A DNA stretch of 45,162 nucleotides from Candidatus Parcubacteria bacterium (lineage in GTDB: Bacteria > Patescibacteriota > Minisyncoccia > UBA9983), in the NCBI GenBank assembly GCA_003599625.1, contig QZIU01000018.1, positions 1 through 45,162 on the forward strand, in the 5' to 3' direction. Under the pieces are notes generated by a model that had not been told where the DNA came from, did not search any database, and saw only the letters and a program-made list of their open reading frames with translations. A program made the position numbers and the translations under genes. Shown one piece after another: positions 26,821 through 37,149 of the stretch (the stretch's first letter is position 1; each line of letters opens with the position of its first letter).

Positions 26821-27504
26821 TTAGTTTATTTCGAAAAGCCGCCCCGGTCCTTTGGGATCATAACCGCTTCTGACTTCACTGCCGTCGGCATATCCGTCCG
26901 CGTCAGTATCGGAATTATTGGGGTCGGTTTTAAATGTCATGACCTCATCGCGATCGGTTAGCCCGTCAGCGTCACTGTCGACTTTGGCGGGATTTGTGCC
27001 GTATAAATTTTCATCAGAATCGGATAGCCCGTCCCGGTCAGAATCAAGCGGCGGCTGAGTGTTGGTGTTGATGTTGGTGTTGGCATTGACATTGGTATTA
27101 GCGTTAACTGCCGTTTGATTGGTATTTACGTCAGTTTTGACGTCTTTTGCGGTATCATTTTCGGCCGAATCGGAAAAAAAGCTGGTGTAAACAAAATAGC
27201 CGGCAGCTGAAATCACACCCAAACCTAAAACCACAGCCAAAATAATTCCAACAATTTTTTTGCCTTTTCCTGAATTTTTGGCCGGCTCTTTGTCTGGTAA
27301 AGGCGGCTGACTTGGGCTGACTTCTTTTAAAACCGGTCTAGGCATTCCGCTATCTTGCGTTTTGTCGACATCACTGAAAATATCATCAGACACGATCGGC
27401 GAAGGGTTTTGGCTGACTTGATTTCCTGCCGGTTCAGAATTAGCCCCTCCCTGGTTTTGGCCGGAGGGCCTGTTAGCTTGGTTTTGATTCACTTCATCAA
27501 ACAT
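26821..27504 (-). CDS. single-TM protein with Asn-rich linker and TSP3 repeats
   Basis: TM IVGIILAVVLGLGVISAAGYFVY; NTNVNANTNINTNTQPPLDSDRDGLSDSDENLYGTNPAKVDSDADGLTDRDE. Confidence 0.83.
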   Translation of the reverse strand: MFDEVNQNQANRPSGQNQGGANSEPAGNQVSQNPSPIVSDDIFSDVDKTQDSGMPRPVLKEVSPSQPPLPDKEPAKNSGKGKKIVGIILAVVLGLGVISAAGYFVYTSFFSDSAENDTAKDVKTDVNTNQTAVNANTNVNANTNINTNTQPPLDSDRDGLSDSDENLYGTNPAKVDSDADGLTDRDEVMTFKTDPNNSDTDADGYADGSEVRSGYDPKGPGRLFEIN

Positions 27505-27561
27505 AAAAATTAAAGTTAAAAATTATCACTTTTAGTATAACATAATATTGATGATTTGTCT

Positions 27562-30500
27562 TTAATAACAACCAACCCAATGGTCGTTTCTGAATTCTAT
27601 GGCAGCGACATCCCATCCTTGGTTTAGAGGCAGGGGGTTATCGTAGGTATTTATCCATAAAGCGCCATGGTAATAATCAGTAAATACCGCACCGGCATCA
27701 TATAGGTCACCCAGCCAGTCACCGTAATAATCGCCGGATATTGACATGTGCTCTCGGGTAATGTCAATTCCGTCCAGCCTGATATAATATCTTTCACCGC
27801 CGCCAATTTCCTCAATTAAAACTTCATAGCAGTACCATCTTTCCGTCTCCATAGGTTGCGAATAGGTAAAGCGTCCTTTGCTGAATTCAATGGCAAATGG
27901 CGAACCAGCAAGCGATGGCAATTCACCAACTGCCGGTACATTAAAGGAAAAGGCGGCTGTATTACCCAGATCACCGGGAACATTAATTTCAAACCAATGT
28001 TTGTTAGGGCTTTCTAAAACATAATCATCGTGCACTCGGAAATAAAATCTTAAATAAAGATTTGAGGGGTCATGAAAAATATCCGCCAGATTTTCGGCAT
28101 ACCAGTTGAATTCCGGCGCTGATCCATATCCGCTGCTGACCGTAACCATATTAAGGTAATTATTGCCGCCGGGCCCGCCTGAAGAAACATAAGGGGTTTG
28201 TAATATTGAATCGGGTGCCAAAACCCACTTGCCACCGTCGCTAAGGGCTGCCTCAGACGTGCCCAGCATGGTATTCCAGCTGGAAAAAAACAGCAAACCA
28301 GCGGGGTCAGGCGGCGGAGGCGGCGGAGGCGGCGGGAAAGTTGCTTCCTTTATTTCAAAATAATGAACGGAATAAGGTTCCATATTTAAATCAAGATTAA
28401 AGCTGGTCTGATTTGAAACAGCATAATTATTCGCCACAGTCAGGTCTGCCCTGGGGTCAAGGTTAAAATTCTGGGCAGCGGCCAATTTTTCGGCATCAGT
28501 CGTTAATCCGGCAATTGCGGCATTTATGACATCTTTAAGCTGATAACTGTTGGAATGACTGGCATCAATAATGTATTCGTCAACCGAATAAATTTTTGAA
28601 CTATCCAGCCCGGAAATACCCAGACTGACCGGCTGAGCAGTTATTCTGGCATCTTCTATTTCAAGATAATACTGCCGTCCTTGTTCAATAAGAACCAGCG
28701 TTGAAGGGCTGACCGAAGGCAACGGTGTAACTCCGTCAAAAATATATTTATTAATCCGCAAAATTTCCTCAGCGGTTAAACCTTCCGACAAAAGCACGTC
28801 TTCGGTCAGTCCGATTGATTCTAAATAATATCGGGTGGCCGGTTGTGGCTCGATCGGGATATGATTCCATGCCATAAGCATTATTGTGCCGTTATCGTTT
28901 ACGGCCAGGCTATCAACAAAATAACTGTTATTAACCGTTGTGCTTATCTGACTGCCGTTTTTCATTTTTTCCAGCAGGTTCATAACGTGATATGACGGCT
29001 TTTTTACCCCGTATAATGTCATTAAGCCGAAATCACCATGAAATTCGGTTGCGGCAACATCAAAATCCTGCAAACTGAAAAAGGTATGGTCATCCATGCC
29101 GGCGCTTTCCATTGACCTTATATAAGCCGGGATAAAACTGGCTGTTATTTCATTGTCTCTTAAATAGGTGCGGCTTGAACCGTCTGTCCCCCAGGTATTC
29201 CACTCATCAAGAATAATCGGCGTGTCCGGGTTGAAACCAAGTTCTGAAAGCCATTTGCGCGTAAAATACTCCGCGTTAAGATGGTGTTCTAAAACATCCA
29301 AATTGTTTGCATAATGGTGGAAACTGATAAAATCAACGGACAAATCCCTTGAATCAGCATAAGAAATAAACCTGTAAAGCAGCCCATCTGCTTTTAGCAG
29401 ATCTTCGTCGATATCTATGCCGCTGCCGTTAATGTCATGATCCCAATGAGAAACTACCGGACCGCCTATCTTGACGTCCAAACCGCGGTTCTGTTCAAAC
29501 CTCCTGACAGCGTTAACAGAATATTCGTAAAGCATGAAATACTCCAGTTCTGTTCCCCACCAGTAGCCAAGGTCCGGCTCATTCCAAACTTCATAATAAA
29601 CATTATCTATTCCTTCCGTATAACTGATTCTGTCAATGGTATTGTAAATCAGATTTTCCCAAATCCCCCAATCCTTGGGCGGATAGGCAGTCCAGGCATA
29701 TTCCGCATCCCATTGAGTACAAAATGACGGATCTAAAACATGATCCTCATAACATCTGGTTAAACTGGCGGGCATGCCGTATAACTGGATTATGATTTTA
29801 CCTCCGTCAGCGTCTATTCGCCTGAATAAATTTATATAATCAGCAATATTTTGCTGCCCTGATTCCAGTAAATGGAAGAATAACCGAAAGCGATAAGTGC
29901 TGGAAAATACAAAATCCTGGTCAAAATAATTCACAATGTCAATATCAGCGAATGGATTGGGATGTCCTCTGCCCTGCAAATCAAGTGACGGATAATAAAG
30001 GGGGTTCACACTGCCTAAACTGACCGAGGCATTGGCCGCAATTGATGCACCCGTACAGTTGCTGTCCGCCAGATCAATATAAGAATCGCAGTCATTGTCC
30101 GAGCGGTCGGAGCAGGAAAACTCTTGCGCTTCGGTCGGGACGCATCCCCTGAAAGTAAAACTGGTTTCGCAAGAACAAGAACAGTTATAACTGTCTTCAT
30201 TATTGCCTGCATCGCATTCCACAACACCAATGGGTACAACACGGACATCCAGATCAATACCGCCAGAACAGCCGAGGTAACCGCCTAAAGTCGTCTGAAA
30301 GTCCGCTCCTACGCCAAGGCCAGAAATCACGGTTTCACCGTCAATAATTACTCCCTGATCCAAAAGTGTAATCACATACGATTCCCCTGCGGGAAATGCC
30401 GCTTCACCGACATTCCTTATACGAACATCAATTTCCATATAACCGTCGCCAAAATCTCTTATACTGATTATGCTTGCCGTTAAATCCGGCTGCTGGGTGT

Positions 30501-32991
30501 ATTGCGGCGGCTGGGCATTAACCCGGTAGTTGTTATAAACATCCCAGTTATTCTGTTCTACCTGCGGAACCGTGCCGTCATCATTAATATTGGTTATATG
30601 GTATGAATGCTGATTCCATATAGATCGGGTGGAATTCCACTGTGTACCAATTCCTGCCTCCCAGACGCTGACGCCGTCGCCGGCATTGTCAGTTGGTATA
30701 TTAACATCAAAATTATTAGCCGGCAGAATAATTTCGGCCTCAGTATCTGTATCTATGTTAACAACTAAAGGATATTCAAAAAGGGTGCCTGAACCGGATC
30801 TGACCTGAGTAATTTCTATGGCATCGTTATAGCCGTCACCGTTAGAATCTGCGCCAACATTGCCCTCAGAATCAAAAATATGCAAAGCTTGTTCGTCACG
30901 GTATAAAACTTCCATTTTGCCGTCATTATTAAAATCGAAAAGAGTCGAGCCAGTTGCTCTGGAGCTATCATCATCTATTAGCGCCCGCCATTTTACTGCG
31001 CCGTCTCTTTCAAATACCAAGTAATCATCATTGTGAGCATTAGCTATTTCTGCTTCGGGATCAGTGTCGAAATTGCCTATAGTTGGGGGCCCCCCGCGGT
31101 CACTAAAACTGCCGGTAAGACCCAATTGCGAACACAAATAATTGAACATATAGATTCTGCCGTTGTAAGCAATAGCTATTTCCGGTTGCGCCGTTGAATT
31201 TACGTTTGCCACTGCCGGAAAACCGTCAATCCCGAAAGTGCATAAAGTAGTTCCGTTTCTGTTAATTATTCTCTGGCCGGTCACTACTTCCTGATAACCA
31301 TCCAGATTCACATCTGCCACAACGGAAATAGGCCCGGCAGCCAGTGTTTTGGCTTCGTCAACGCCGTTGCCTGCCGACCAGCGCAGCGTTCCGTCATAGT
31401 TTAAAACTCTGGCCCCGATTACGATTTCCGGCTCGTCATTTAAAGTACCGTCTAAGTTTGCCACAGCGGCCGCGCCGAATATAATTCCACCGCCGCCGAC
31501 TGCGGCAGAGGTCCACCACAACTGATAGTAACCAGTGCCGGAATTACCGTAATGGTAAGCCAATAAATAATTGCCGCTTACGTCAGGCACTAATATTTCC
31601 AAACCATTGGCTGAATTATTGTCAAGGTCAGCGACTGCGATTTGGCATCCGGTACAGACATTAATCGGTGATGATCCGTCCGGCCGGAAAGGTAAAAAAT
31701 TCGTTTCGTAACTTCCGGTTGCGCCGTCAAGTACGACCAGCCGGCCGGTATTTCCCATGGTATAATTGCCGCCGTAAAAAACAGTAAAAATAATTTCCTC
31801 TCTTCCGTCAGAATTCAGGTCAGCTACAACCGGTGACATCATAACGTTATCCCAGCCGCCTGTTGTATTATCGCCCCAGTGCCATTTTTGCACCAAATTA
31901 ATGTTACTGGAAAATGTCTGCACACACTCACCCGGTCCGGCCAGTATTTCGTCAGGGATGCCGTCGTCAAACAAGCTGGTGCAGGAATCGCAGTCGCATT
32001 CATCGCCCCGCCCATCGCTATCTACGTCACCTTGCCCGGGATTATAGGTTTCCGGACAATTGTCGCAGACATCAGCAACAGTATCATTGTCAAAATCAAG
32101 GCCGTAAGTACAGGTATCGCAAAGATCGCCTATGCCGTCTGAATTTTCATCTTCCTGGCCGGGATTGCTTACGTCTTTGCAGTTATCATCGCAAAATTGG
32201 GTTTCACCTCCCCGGCAGGGATTATCGGCCGAAGGATCTCCGTCCGTGCAGATGCCGTCCGAGTCAGGGTCAGTGCAGGCGTCGCAGGAATCTGCCTGAA
32301 CATAACTTAAAGCATCATCGCAGATCTGTCGGGCCTGGCATTGGCTGTTATTCTGGCAGTACTGCCATAAATCAGAACTGGAGTATAAACTTGAAACATC
32401 GGCGGGGGTTAAGGCTTTGGAATAAAGCCGAATGTCGTCAAGTTCGCCGGTAAAATAACGGGTAAGCACTGTTGAACCGCCAATGATTATGTCATCAGGA
32501 TTGGCAGTTATTGAACCTATTATGGCGGTAGAACTGACCATAATGTCATCCAGGTAAAGCAGGCATTGATTGGTATTTCTGTCTCTTACGGCCACCAGAT
32601 GATGCCATTGTCCGTCAGCATAAGAAGCGCCGGATTGCGGCTGACAGCCGGCTAGAAACTGAATTTGTCCTGACGGGGTCATATTGACCCGCCATGAGTT
32701 TTTGGTTATTAAAGGCGCGGCGTCTGTTATCGGCGGCGTTTCGGTTTTAAACCACAGGGAAACGGAAAAACTGATGGTGTCAAAGTCAATGCTGGCGCTG
32801 TTGTTGACTCTAAGATGATTTTGTCTGGCGGAATTAAAAACCAAAGCATGGGAACCGACTCTGCCTTCGGTCCAACGGAAAGATTCGGGATAGGCGTAAA
32901 TTATTTTAGATGAAATTAAAAAAGACAGCCCTAAAACTACCATTAATAGCTGCTTTTTAATGACAATTCTGTTGTCTTTATTTTTATACAT
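27562..32991 (-). CDS. giant secreted protein: LamG + Cys-rich/TSP3 + FG-GAP-like + CARDB-like + GH-A clan (GH39-like) glycosidase + C-terminal lectin-like domain
   Basis: 1809-aa ORF; GRVGSHALVF LamG; VVADLNSDGREEIIF FG-GAP-like; VYYEVWNEPDLGYWWG and IILDEWNTWG catalytic-type motifs; PPPPPPPPP linker. Confidence 0.85.
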   Translation of the reverse strand: MYKNKDNRIVIKKQLLMVVLGLSFLISSKIIYAYPESFRWTEGRVGSHALVFNSARQNHLRVNNSASIDFDTISFSVSLWFKTETPPITDAAPLITKNSWRVNMTPSGQIQFLAGCQPQSGASYADGQWHHLVAVRDRNTNQCLLYLDDIMVSSTAIIGSITANPDDIIIGGSTVLTRYFTGELDDIRLYSKALTPADVSSLYSSSDLWQYCQNNSQCQARQICDDALSYVQADSCDACTDPDSDGICTDGDPSADNPCRGGETQFCDDNCKDVSNPGQEDENSDGIGDLCDTCTYGLDFDNDTVADVCDNCPETYNPGQGDVDSDGRGDECDCDSCTSLFDDGIPDEILAGPGECVQTFSSNINLVQKWHWGDNTTGGWDNVMMSPVVADLNSDGREEIIFTVFYGGNYTMGNTGRLVVLDGATGSYETNFLPFRPDGSSPINVCTGCQIAVADLDNNSANGLEILVPDVSGNYLLAYHYGNSGTGYYQLWWTSAAVGGGGIIFGAAAVANLDGTLNDEPEIVIGARVLNYDGTLRWSAGNGVDEAKTLAAGPISVVADVNLDGYQEVVTGQRIINRNGTTLCTFGIDGFPAVANVNSTAQPEIAIAYNGRIYMFNYLCSQLGLTGSFSDRGGPPTIGNFDTDPEAEIANAHNDDYLVFERDGAVKWRALIDDDSSRATGSTLFDFNNDGKMEVLYRDEQALHIFDSEGNVGADSNGDGYNDAIEITQVRSGSGTLFEYPLVVNIDTDTEAEIILPANNFDVNIPTDNAGDGVSVWEAGIGTQWNSTRSIWNQHSYHITNINDDGTVPQVEQNNWDVYNNYRVNAQPPQYTQQPDLTASIISIRDFGDGYMEIDVRIRNVGEAAFPAGESYVITLLDQGVIIDGETVISGLGVGADFQTTLGGYLGCSGGIDLDVRVVPIGVVECDAGNNEDSYNCSCSCETSFTFRGCVPTEAQEFSCSDRSDNDCDSYIDLADSNCTGASIAANASVSLGSVNPLYYPSLDLQGRGHPNPFADIDIVNYFDQDFVFSSTYRFRLFFHLLESGQQNIADYINLFRRIDADGGKIIIQLYGMPASLTRCYEDHVLDPSFCTQWDAEYAWTAYPPKDWGIWENLIYNTIDRISYTEGIDNVYYEVWNEPDLGYWWGTELEYFMLYEYSVNAVRRFEQNRGLDVKIGGPVVSHWDHDINGSGIDIDEDLLKADGLLYRFISYADSRDLSVDFISFHHYANNLDVLEHHLNAEYFTRKWLSELGFNPDTPIILDEWNTWGTDGSSRTYLRDNEITASFIPAYIRSMESAGMDDHTFFSLQDFDVAATEFHGDFGLMTLYGVKKPSYHVMNLLEKMKNGSQISTTVNNSYFVDSLAVNDNGTIMLMAWNHIPIEPQPATRYYLESIGLTEDVLLSEGLTAEEILRINKYIFDGVTPLPSVSPSTLVLIEQGRQYYLEIEDARITAQPVSLGISGLDSSKIYSVDEYIIDASHSNSYQLKDVINAAIAGLTTDAEKLAAAQNFNLDPRADLTVANNYAVSNQTSFNLDLNMEPYSVHYFEIKEATFPPPPPPPPPDPAGLLFFSSWNTMLGTSEAALSDGGKWVLAPDSILQTPYVSSGGPGGNNYLNMVTVSSGYGSAPEFNWYAENLADIFHDPSNLYLRFYFRVHDDYVLESPNKHWFEINVPGDLGNTAAFSFNVPAVGELPSLAGSPFAIEFSKGRFTYSQPMETERWYCYEVLIEEIGGGERYYIRLDGIDITREHMSISGDYYGDWLGDLYDAGAVFTDYYHGALWINTYDNPLPLNQGWDVAAIEFRNDHWVGCY

Positions 32992-33048
32992 CTTTATTTC
33001 CCTCCTAATATTTAGGATACCTTAACGCCCGGGTTAAATCCATCCTTG

Positions 33049-33450
33049 TCATTTTTTAGGGTCATAACCATTCTTAACCTCGTCTCCGTCTTTAAAACCG
33101 TCATCGTCGGTATCCGGTTTCAAAGGATCTGTCAGCCAGACAATTACTTCCTGCCAGTCAGTAAGGCCGTCGTTATCCGAATCCCTTATTTTTTTATCCG
33201 TATGATTTTTTTCTTCGTCTTCATCAGGCAAACCGTCAAAATCAACATCAGGTTTTACATTAAGCCGTTCTTTACGTTCCTTGGGGGTCGGAATCAATTC
33301 TGTATAGACACCATATTTAGAAGACGATTTTTCTTCTTTCTCCGGAACAAAAAACAGCATTTTGTTTTTAATTCCAAAGTTAAAAATTAACAAAACTAAA
33401 ATTGCCAAAACAGCTAAAACCGAAATAATAATGATGATTTTTTTTGTCAT
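33049..33450 (-). CDS. small single-TM TSP3-repeat protein
   Basis: likely start MTKKIIIIISVLAVLAILVLLIF at 33450; DVDFDGLPDEDEEKNHTDKKIRDSDNDGLTDWQE. Confidence 0.8.
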   Translation of the reverse strand: MTKKIIIIISVLAVLAILVLLIFNFGIKNKMLFFVPEKEEKSSSKYGVYTELIPTPKERKERLNVKPDVDFDGLPDEDEEKNHTDKKIRDSDNDGLTDWQEVIVWLTDPLKPDTDDDGFKDGDEVKNGYDPKK

Positions 33451-33451
33451 T

Positions 33452-36400
33452 TTAGTTTTCGCAGGCATCGCCTGTTCCGTCACCATCCGCATCTTCCTGA
33501 TACCTGTTGGCAGTTGCCGGGCAATTGTCACAAGTGTCTCCGATACTGTCGTTGTCTGAATCTTCCTGTAAAGGATTGTCATTAAGCGGGCAGTTGTCAT
33601 TAATATTTAAAATTGTATCGCCGTCAATATCGTCATCCCGGCAATCAATAATTGAGTCCGTATCAGTATCGCTTGCACAATCAATATTGCAGTCGGGATC
33701 GCTTAAATCGCAGTCGTCGCCCAGGCACTGCCCGATGCCGTAGCCGTCTTTGTCCGTATCAATACAAGGATCGCAAAGATCTCCGAAACCGTCTTCATCT
33801 GTATCAGTCTGCGTATCGTTCCAGACATCAGAGCAATTATCCAATACATCTCCGCCTGAAATGCAGTTCATCGGACGCGGTCCGGCGACAATGTCATTGC
33901 TGCCATAACCGTCAGAATCAATGTCAGTGCAAAAATCCCGGCAGTCCGGACTACCGTCTGAATCGCCGTCTGAACTGCAATTAATATTACAGTTATCCAG
34001 CGTATCATCGCAATCCGCATCAATTGTGCTTAAAGGGCATCCGGAAATATCTGTTCCTGTACCATAGCCATCGCGATCAATATCCTGGCAGGTATCGCAG
34101 CTGTCGCCAATGCCGTCATCATCAGTATCAGTCTGGAAGGGGTTAGAAAAATCAGGGCAGTTGTCCGCAATATCAAAAGCGCAGTATGACAGATTTGTTC
34201 CGGGATTACCGTAACCGTCATTGTCATCGTCCTGGCATTGCACGGTCGGATCATAATAGCAGAAGTTAAGTTTGCCGACATAAGGCGAAAGTTCTCTGAT
34301 AGTTGACCTTAGCTTTATTTCTGCTTCCAAAAATCTGCCGGTAAAAGCCGGGCTGGGATCCTGGGGATCATTTAAGTAAATACAGCCGGAACCGCAATAG
34401 CTTAATGACTCAGAACTAAGACAAGTCTGGTTTTCACCCGAAAAATCGGGAATGCCTGAAACATCGACTGTATCAGTTAATCTTAAACAAAGGTCAAATT
34501 CCATGTTCAGCGGATCCTGAATTTCACTTTCCCACCGCAGAGTATGCCAGACCTTGCCATTGACGCCGGAGTCGTAGATACCCGTCCAGAAACCCGTCCT
34601 GAAAATCATGCCTCTGTTAACACCGGTCATATCGCTGTAAGTATATGGCTGCAGCCCGGTACCGAAAGCGCCTTTTTTCTGTGTAGGATCATTGTTTTTT
34701 AATCCGATGAAACTGTTGCTATAACGTCCGACATGCCAGACATAACCATAAGAATCAGCGGCAACGCCATGGGGATTGGTTATTAAATCCGAGCTAAGCG
34801 AAGTCACGGTCTGCATATAAGGAGTGATATGAGTGTTCAGTCTGATTGATTTATGATCATAATAACAGCTGCCCCAGACATTATTGTCCAGATCAACGGC
34901 AATTCCTGTTATTCCCTGGGTCGGACAATTAGGGGTGGGGTGCGACGTCACGCTGTAAGTAACCGGATCGATTTCAAAAATGTTTGCGGTGGTAAATCCT
35001 CCCACCCAGACCTTATCGTTTAAATCCACGGCAATTCCGTATCCGCCAGACAAATAAATTTTCCTTTCCAAAGCGACTGTCGGTGTTGTTTGCACTTTTT
35101 TTATGTAACTGCCCGGTTCAGGTGACGAGTCATTTAACCAAATATTCCCTTCCGAATCAATGGCCATGCCGTAGATGGCGTATGCTTGATTGTATGGATC
35201 GCCGGCAACGTAAGTGGAAAAGGTTTCTAAAATATTGCAATTATCAGGATTTATTTTTTTAAGCCAGCCATCGCATTGTCCCACCCAGACCATCCCTTCC
35301 TGATCTATTACCACGCCCCGGGCACAATTGTTACTGGACTGAGTGTCACAATGCCTGACCACAGGGTTAAAAATATCATCATAATCAATAACGGTTAATT
35401 CATATAAAGCCGCGCTTCTTGTAACCACGTACGCTCGTTTATTTTCTAAATCAACGGCAGTTCTTGAAGGATTTATGTCTGTTGCAATGACATTCCTGTA
35501 AGGAGGGCTGCTGTAACCTGGCATACCGGAATCAGCGCCTGCCAGACATAAACTCCCTGTCCCGCAAATAGATGGGTATTCGGTGCAGTTCTGCCCGTCA
35601 TTTGAACCACCGACGCAAAAACTTTCAATTGAAATTCCCCAGACCTGATTCCAGGAACTTGCCGCCAGCCAAATATAAGGTGTCGGCAAAACCCGCGACA
35701 ATAATATTCCTCCTGTATCGTCAGCGCAATTGTAAAAATCGGTACAGGTTCCGGGCTGGCCGTAATTTACAAACTTGCAGTATTCGTGAGCCGGGCAATG
35801 TTCCGTGTAATAACAGGGGCTGCCCGAATCCACAAAATCGCTTCTGCAGCCCACGATATTTTCTGTTTTATCCAGATTAACTCGCAAATTTTCAATTCCC
35901 ACGCCTGACCATTCGGACAATGCGTCAACTGTAATGCAACTTGAACAGCCGTCGCCAAAACCGTCATTGTTAAAATCTGCCTGGTCAATATTAAAAACGT
36001 CGGGACAGTTGTCGCATTGATCGCCGATTGTATCGTCGTCTGTGTCTGTACCCGAATCAAATGCCAACTGCGGACAGACATCGCAGATATCGCCTCTGCC
36101 GTCATTATCAGAATCTGTCTGAACCGGATTATAAACAGTCGGGCAATTGTCATGATCGCCGCAAATTTTATCGCCGTCCGGATCGCCCGTGCTGTCACCG
36201 GGACAAAAATCACAGGCATCGCCGACTCCGTCTGAATTGCTGTCTTCCTGACCGGGATTATAAATTTCCGGACAATTATCATCGCAAAACTCTGTCTGCC
36301 CGCTGGAGCAGGGGTTATCGGCTGAAACATCAGCGTCAGTACAGATGCCGTCTGCATCAGCGTCAGTGCAGGCGTCGCATAAATCGGATTGAGCGTAAAT

Positions 36401-37138
36401 TCCGGAACCGTCGCAATATTTACCCGATCCGCAGTAGTCACCGCTCTGGCAGTATTGCCATAAACTGGAATTAATATAAATAAATGAAATGTCAGCAGCT
36501 GTTAAAGATTTGGAATAAAGACGGATGTCATCCAAAGCGCCGTTAAAATACGTGTCCGGGACCGTGGAGCCGCCGACAGTGATATTATTTTGGTTGGAAC
36601 TTATCTGCGTTGTAAAAGCAGCATCATCAACAAACCCGCCGTCAATATAAAGCAGACAACGGCTGGTGGCGTGGTTTCTGACAACAGCCAGCTGGTGCCA
36701 AAGACCGTCAGCGTATCCGGCCGTTGATCCGGGATTGCAGTCGGTTCCGGCCAGAAACTGTATCTGGCCGGAAGAATTCATATTCACGCGCCAGGAGTTT
36801 TTAGTAATTAACGGTGCGGTTCCTGACAACGGCGGCGTTGACGTTTTAAACCATAAAGAAACGGAAAAATCAGCAACGCTAAAATCCAGACTTGCCGTAT
36901 TTTCTATTTGCAGATAATTTTCCCGTGACGAGTCAAAAACCAAGGCGTGAGAACCGACTCTGCCATCGGTCCAGGAAAAAGAAGACAGACTGGGAATTAC
37001 CTGAGCTGAAGCAGCGTCAAAACTGAAAAATTTGGTCAATTTTTGAAAAATATTCTTATGCAGAAGGGGTAATAAAAAAATCAAAAAAGACAAGGGTAAT
37101 ACAAAAACTATAATTTTACTCCGGTAAAAATTTTTCAC
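33452..37138 (-). CDS. giant secreted protein: LamG + TSP3 + streptogramin-lyase/NHL-like beta-propeller + long TSP3 tail (GTG start)
   Basis: 1228-aa ORF; WTDGRVGSHALVFDSS LamG; repeated GxAVDLxNxVWxG blades; DNDSIGDTCDNCPATANRYQEDADGDGTGDACEN. Confidence 0.83.
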   Translation of the reverse strand: MKNFYRSKIIVFVLPLSFLIFLLPLLHKNIFQKLTKFFSFDAASAQVIPSLSSFSWTDGRVGSHALVFDSSRENYLQIENTASLDFSVADFSVSLWFKTSTPPLSGTAPLITKNSWRVNMNSSGQIQFLAGTDCNPGSTAGYADGLWHQLAVVRNHATSRCLLYIDGGFVDDAAFTTQISSNQNNITVGGSTVPDTYFNGALDDIRLYSKSLTAADISFIYINSSLWQYCQSGDYCGSGKYCDGSGIYAQSDLCDACTDADADGICTDADVSADNPCSSGQTEFCDDNCPEIYNPGQEDSNSDGVGDACDFCPGDSTGDPDGDKICGDHDNCPTVYNPVQTDSDNDGRGDICDVCPQLAFDSGTDTDDDTIGDQCDNCPDVFNIDQADFNNDGFGDGCSSCITVDALSEWSGVGIENLRVNLDKTENIVGCRSDFVDSGSPCYYTEHCPAHEYCKFVNYGQPGTCTDFYNCADDTGGILLSRVLPTPYIWLAASSWNQVWGISIESFCVGGSNDGQNCTEYPSICGTGSLCLAGADSGMPGYSSPPYRNVIATDINPSRTAVDLENKRAYVVTRSAALYELTVIDYDDIFNPVVRHCDTQSSNNCARGVVIDQEGMVWVGQCDGWLKKINPDNCNILETFSTYVAGDPYNQAYAIYGMAIDSEGNIWLNDSSPEPGSYIKKVQTTPTVALERKIYLSGGYGIAVDLNDKVWVGGFTTANIFEIDPVTYSVTSHPTPNCPTQGITGIAVDLDNNVWGSCYYDHKSIRLNTHITPYMQTVTSLSSDLITNPHGVAADSYGYVWHVGRYSNSFIGLKNNDPTQKKGAFGTGLQPYTYSDMTGVNRGMIFRTGFWTGIYDSGVNGKVWHTLRWESEIQDPLNMEFDLCLRLTDTVDVSGIPDFSGENQTCLSSESLSYCGSGCIYLNDPQDPSPAFTGRFLEAEIKLRSTIRELSPYVGKLNFCYYDPTVQCQDDDNDGYGNPGTNLSYCAFDIADNCPDFSNPFQTDTDDDGIGDSCDTCQDIDRDGYGTGTDISGCPLSTIDADCDDTLDNCNINCSSDGDSDGSPDCRDFCTDIDSDGYGSNDIVAGPRPMNCISGGDVLDNCSDVWNDTQTDTDEDGFGDLCDPCIDTDKDGYGIGQCLGDDCDLSDPDCNIDCASDTDTDSIIDCRDDDIDGDTILNINDNCPLNDNPLQEDSDNDSIGDTCDNCPATANRYQEDADGDGTGDACEN

Positions 37139-37149
37139 AAAAATATTTC

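Noticed and set aside
31914-32453. Plus-strand ORF of 179 aa (and 36028..36474, 33652..33984, 37329..37685)
   Set aside because: Antisense shadows of Asp/Cys-rich TSP3 coding DNA; Arg/Cys-rich composition, no SD, no family.
33460-36400. CRISPR-like regular short repeats
   Set aside because: The periodicity is codon-level TSP3 (DxDxDGxGDxCD) coding repeat inside long ORFs, with no conserved spacer/repeat structure.
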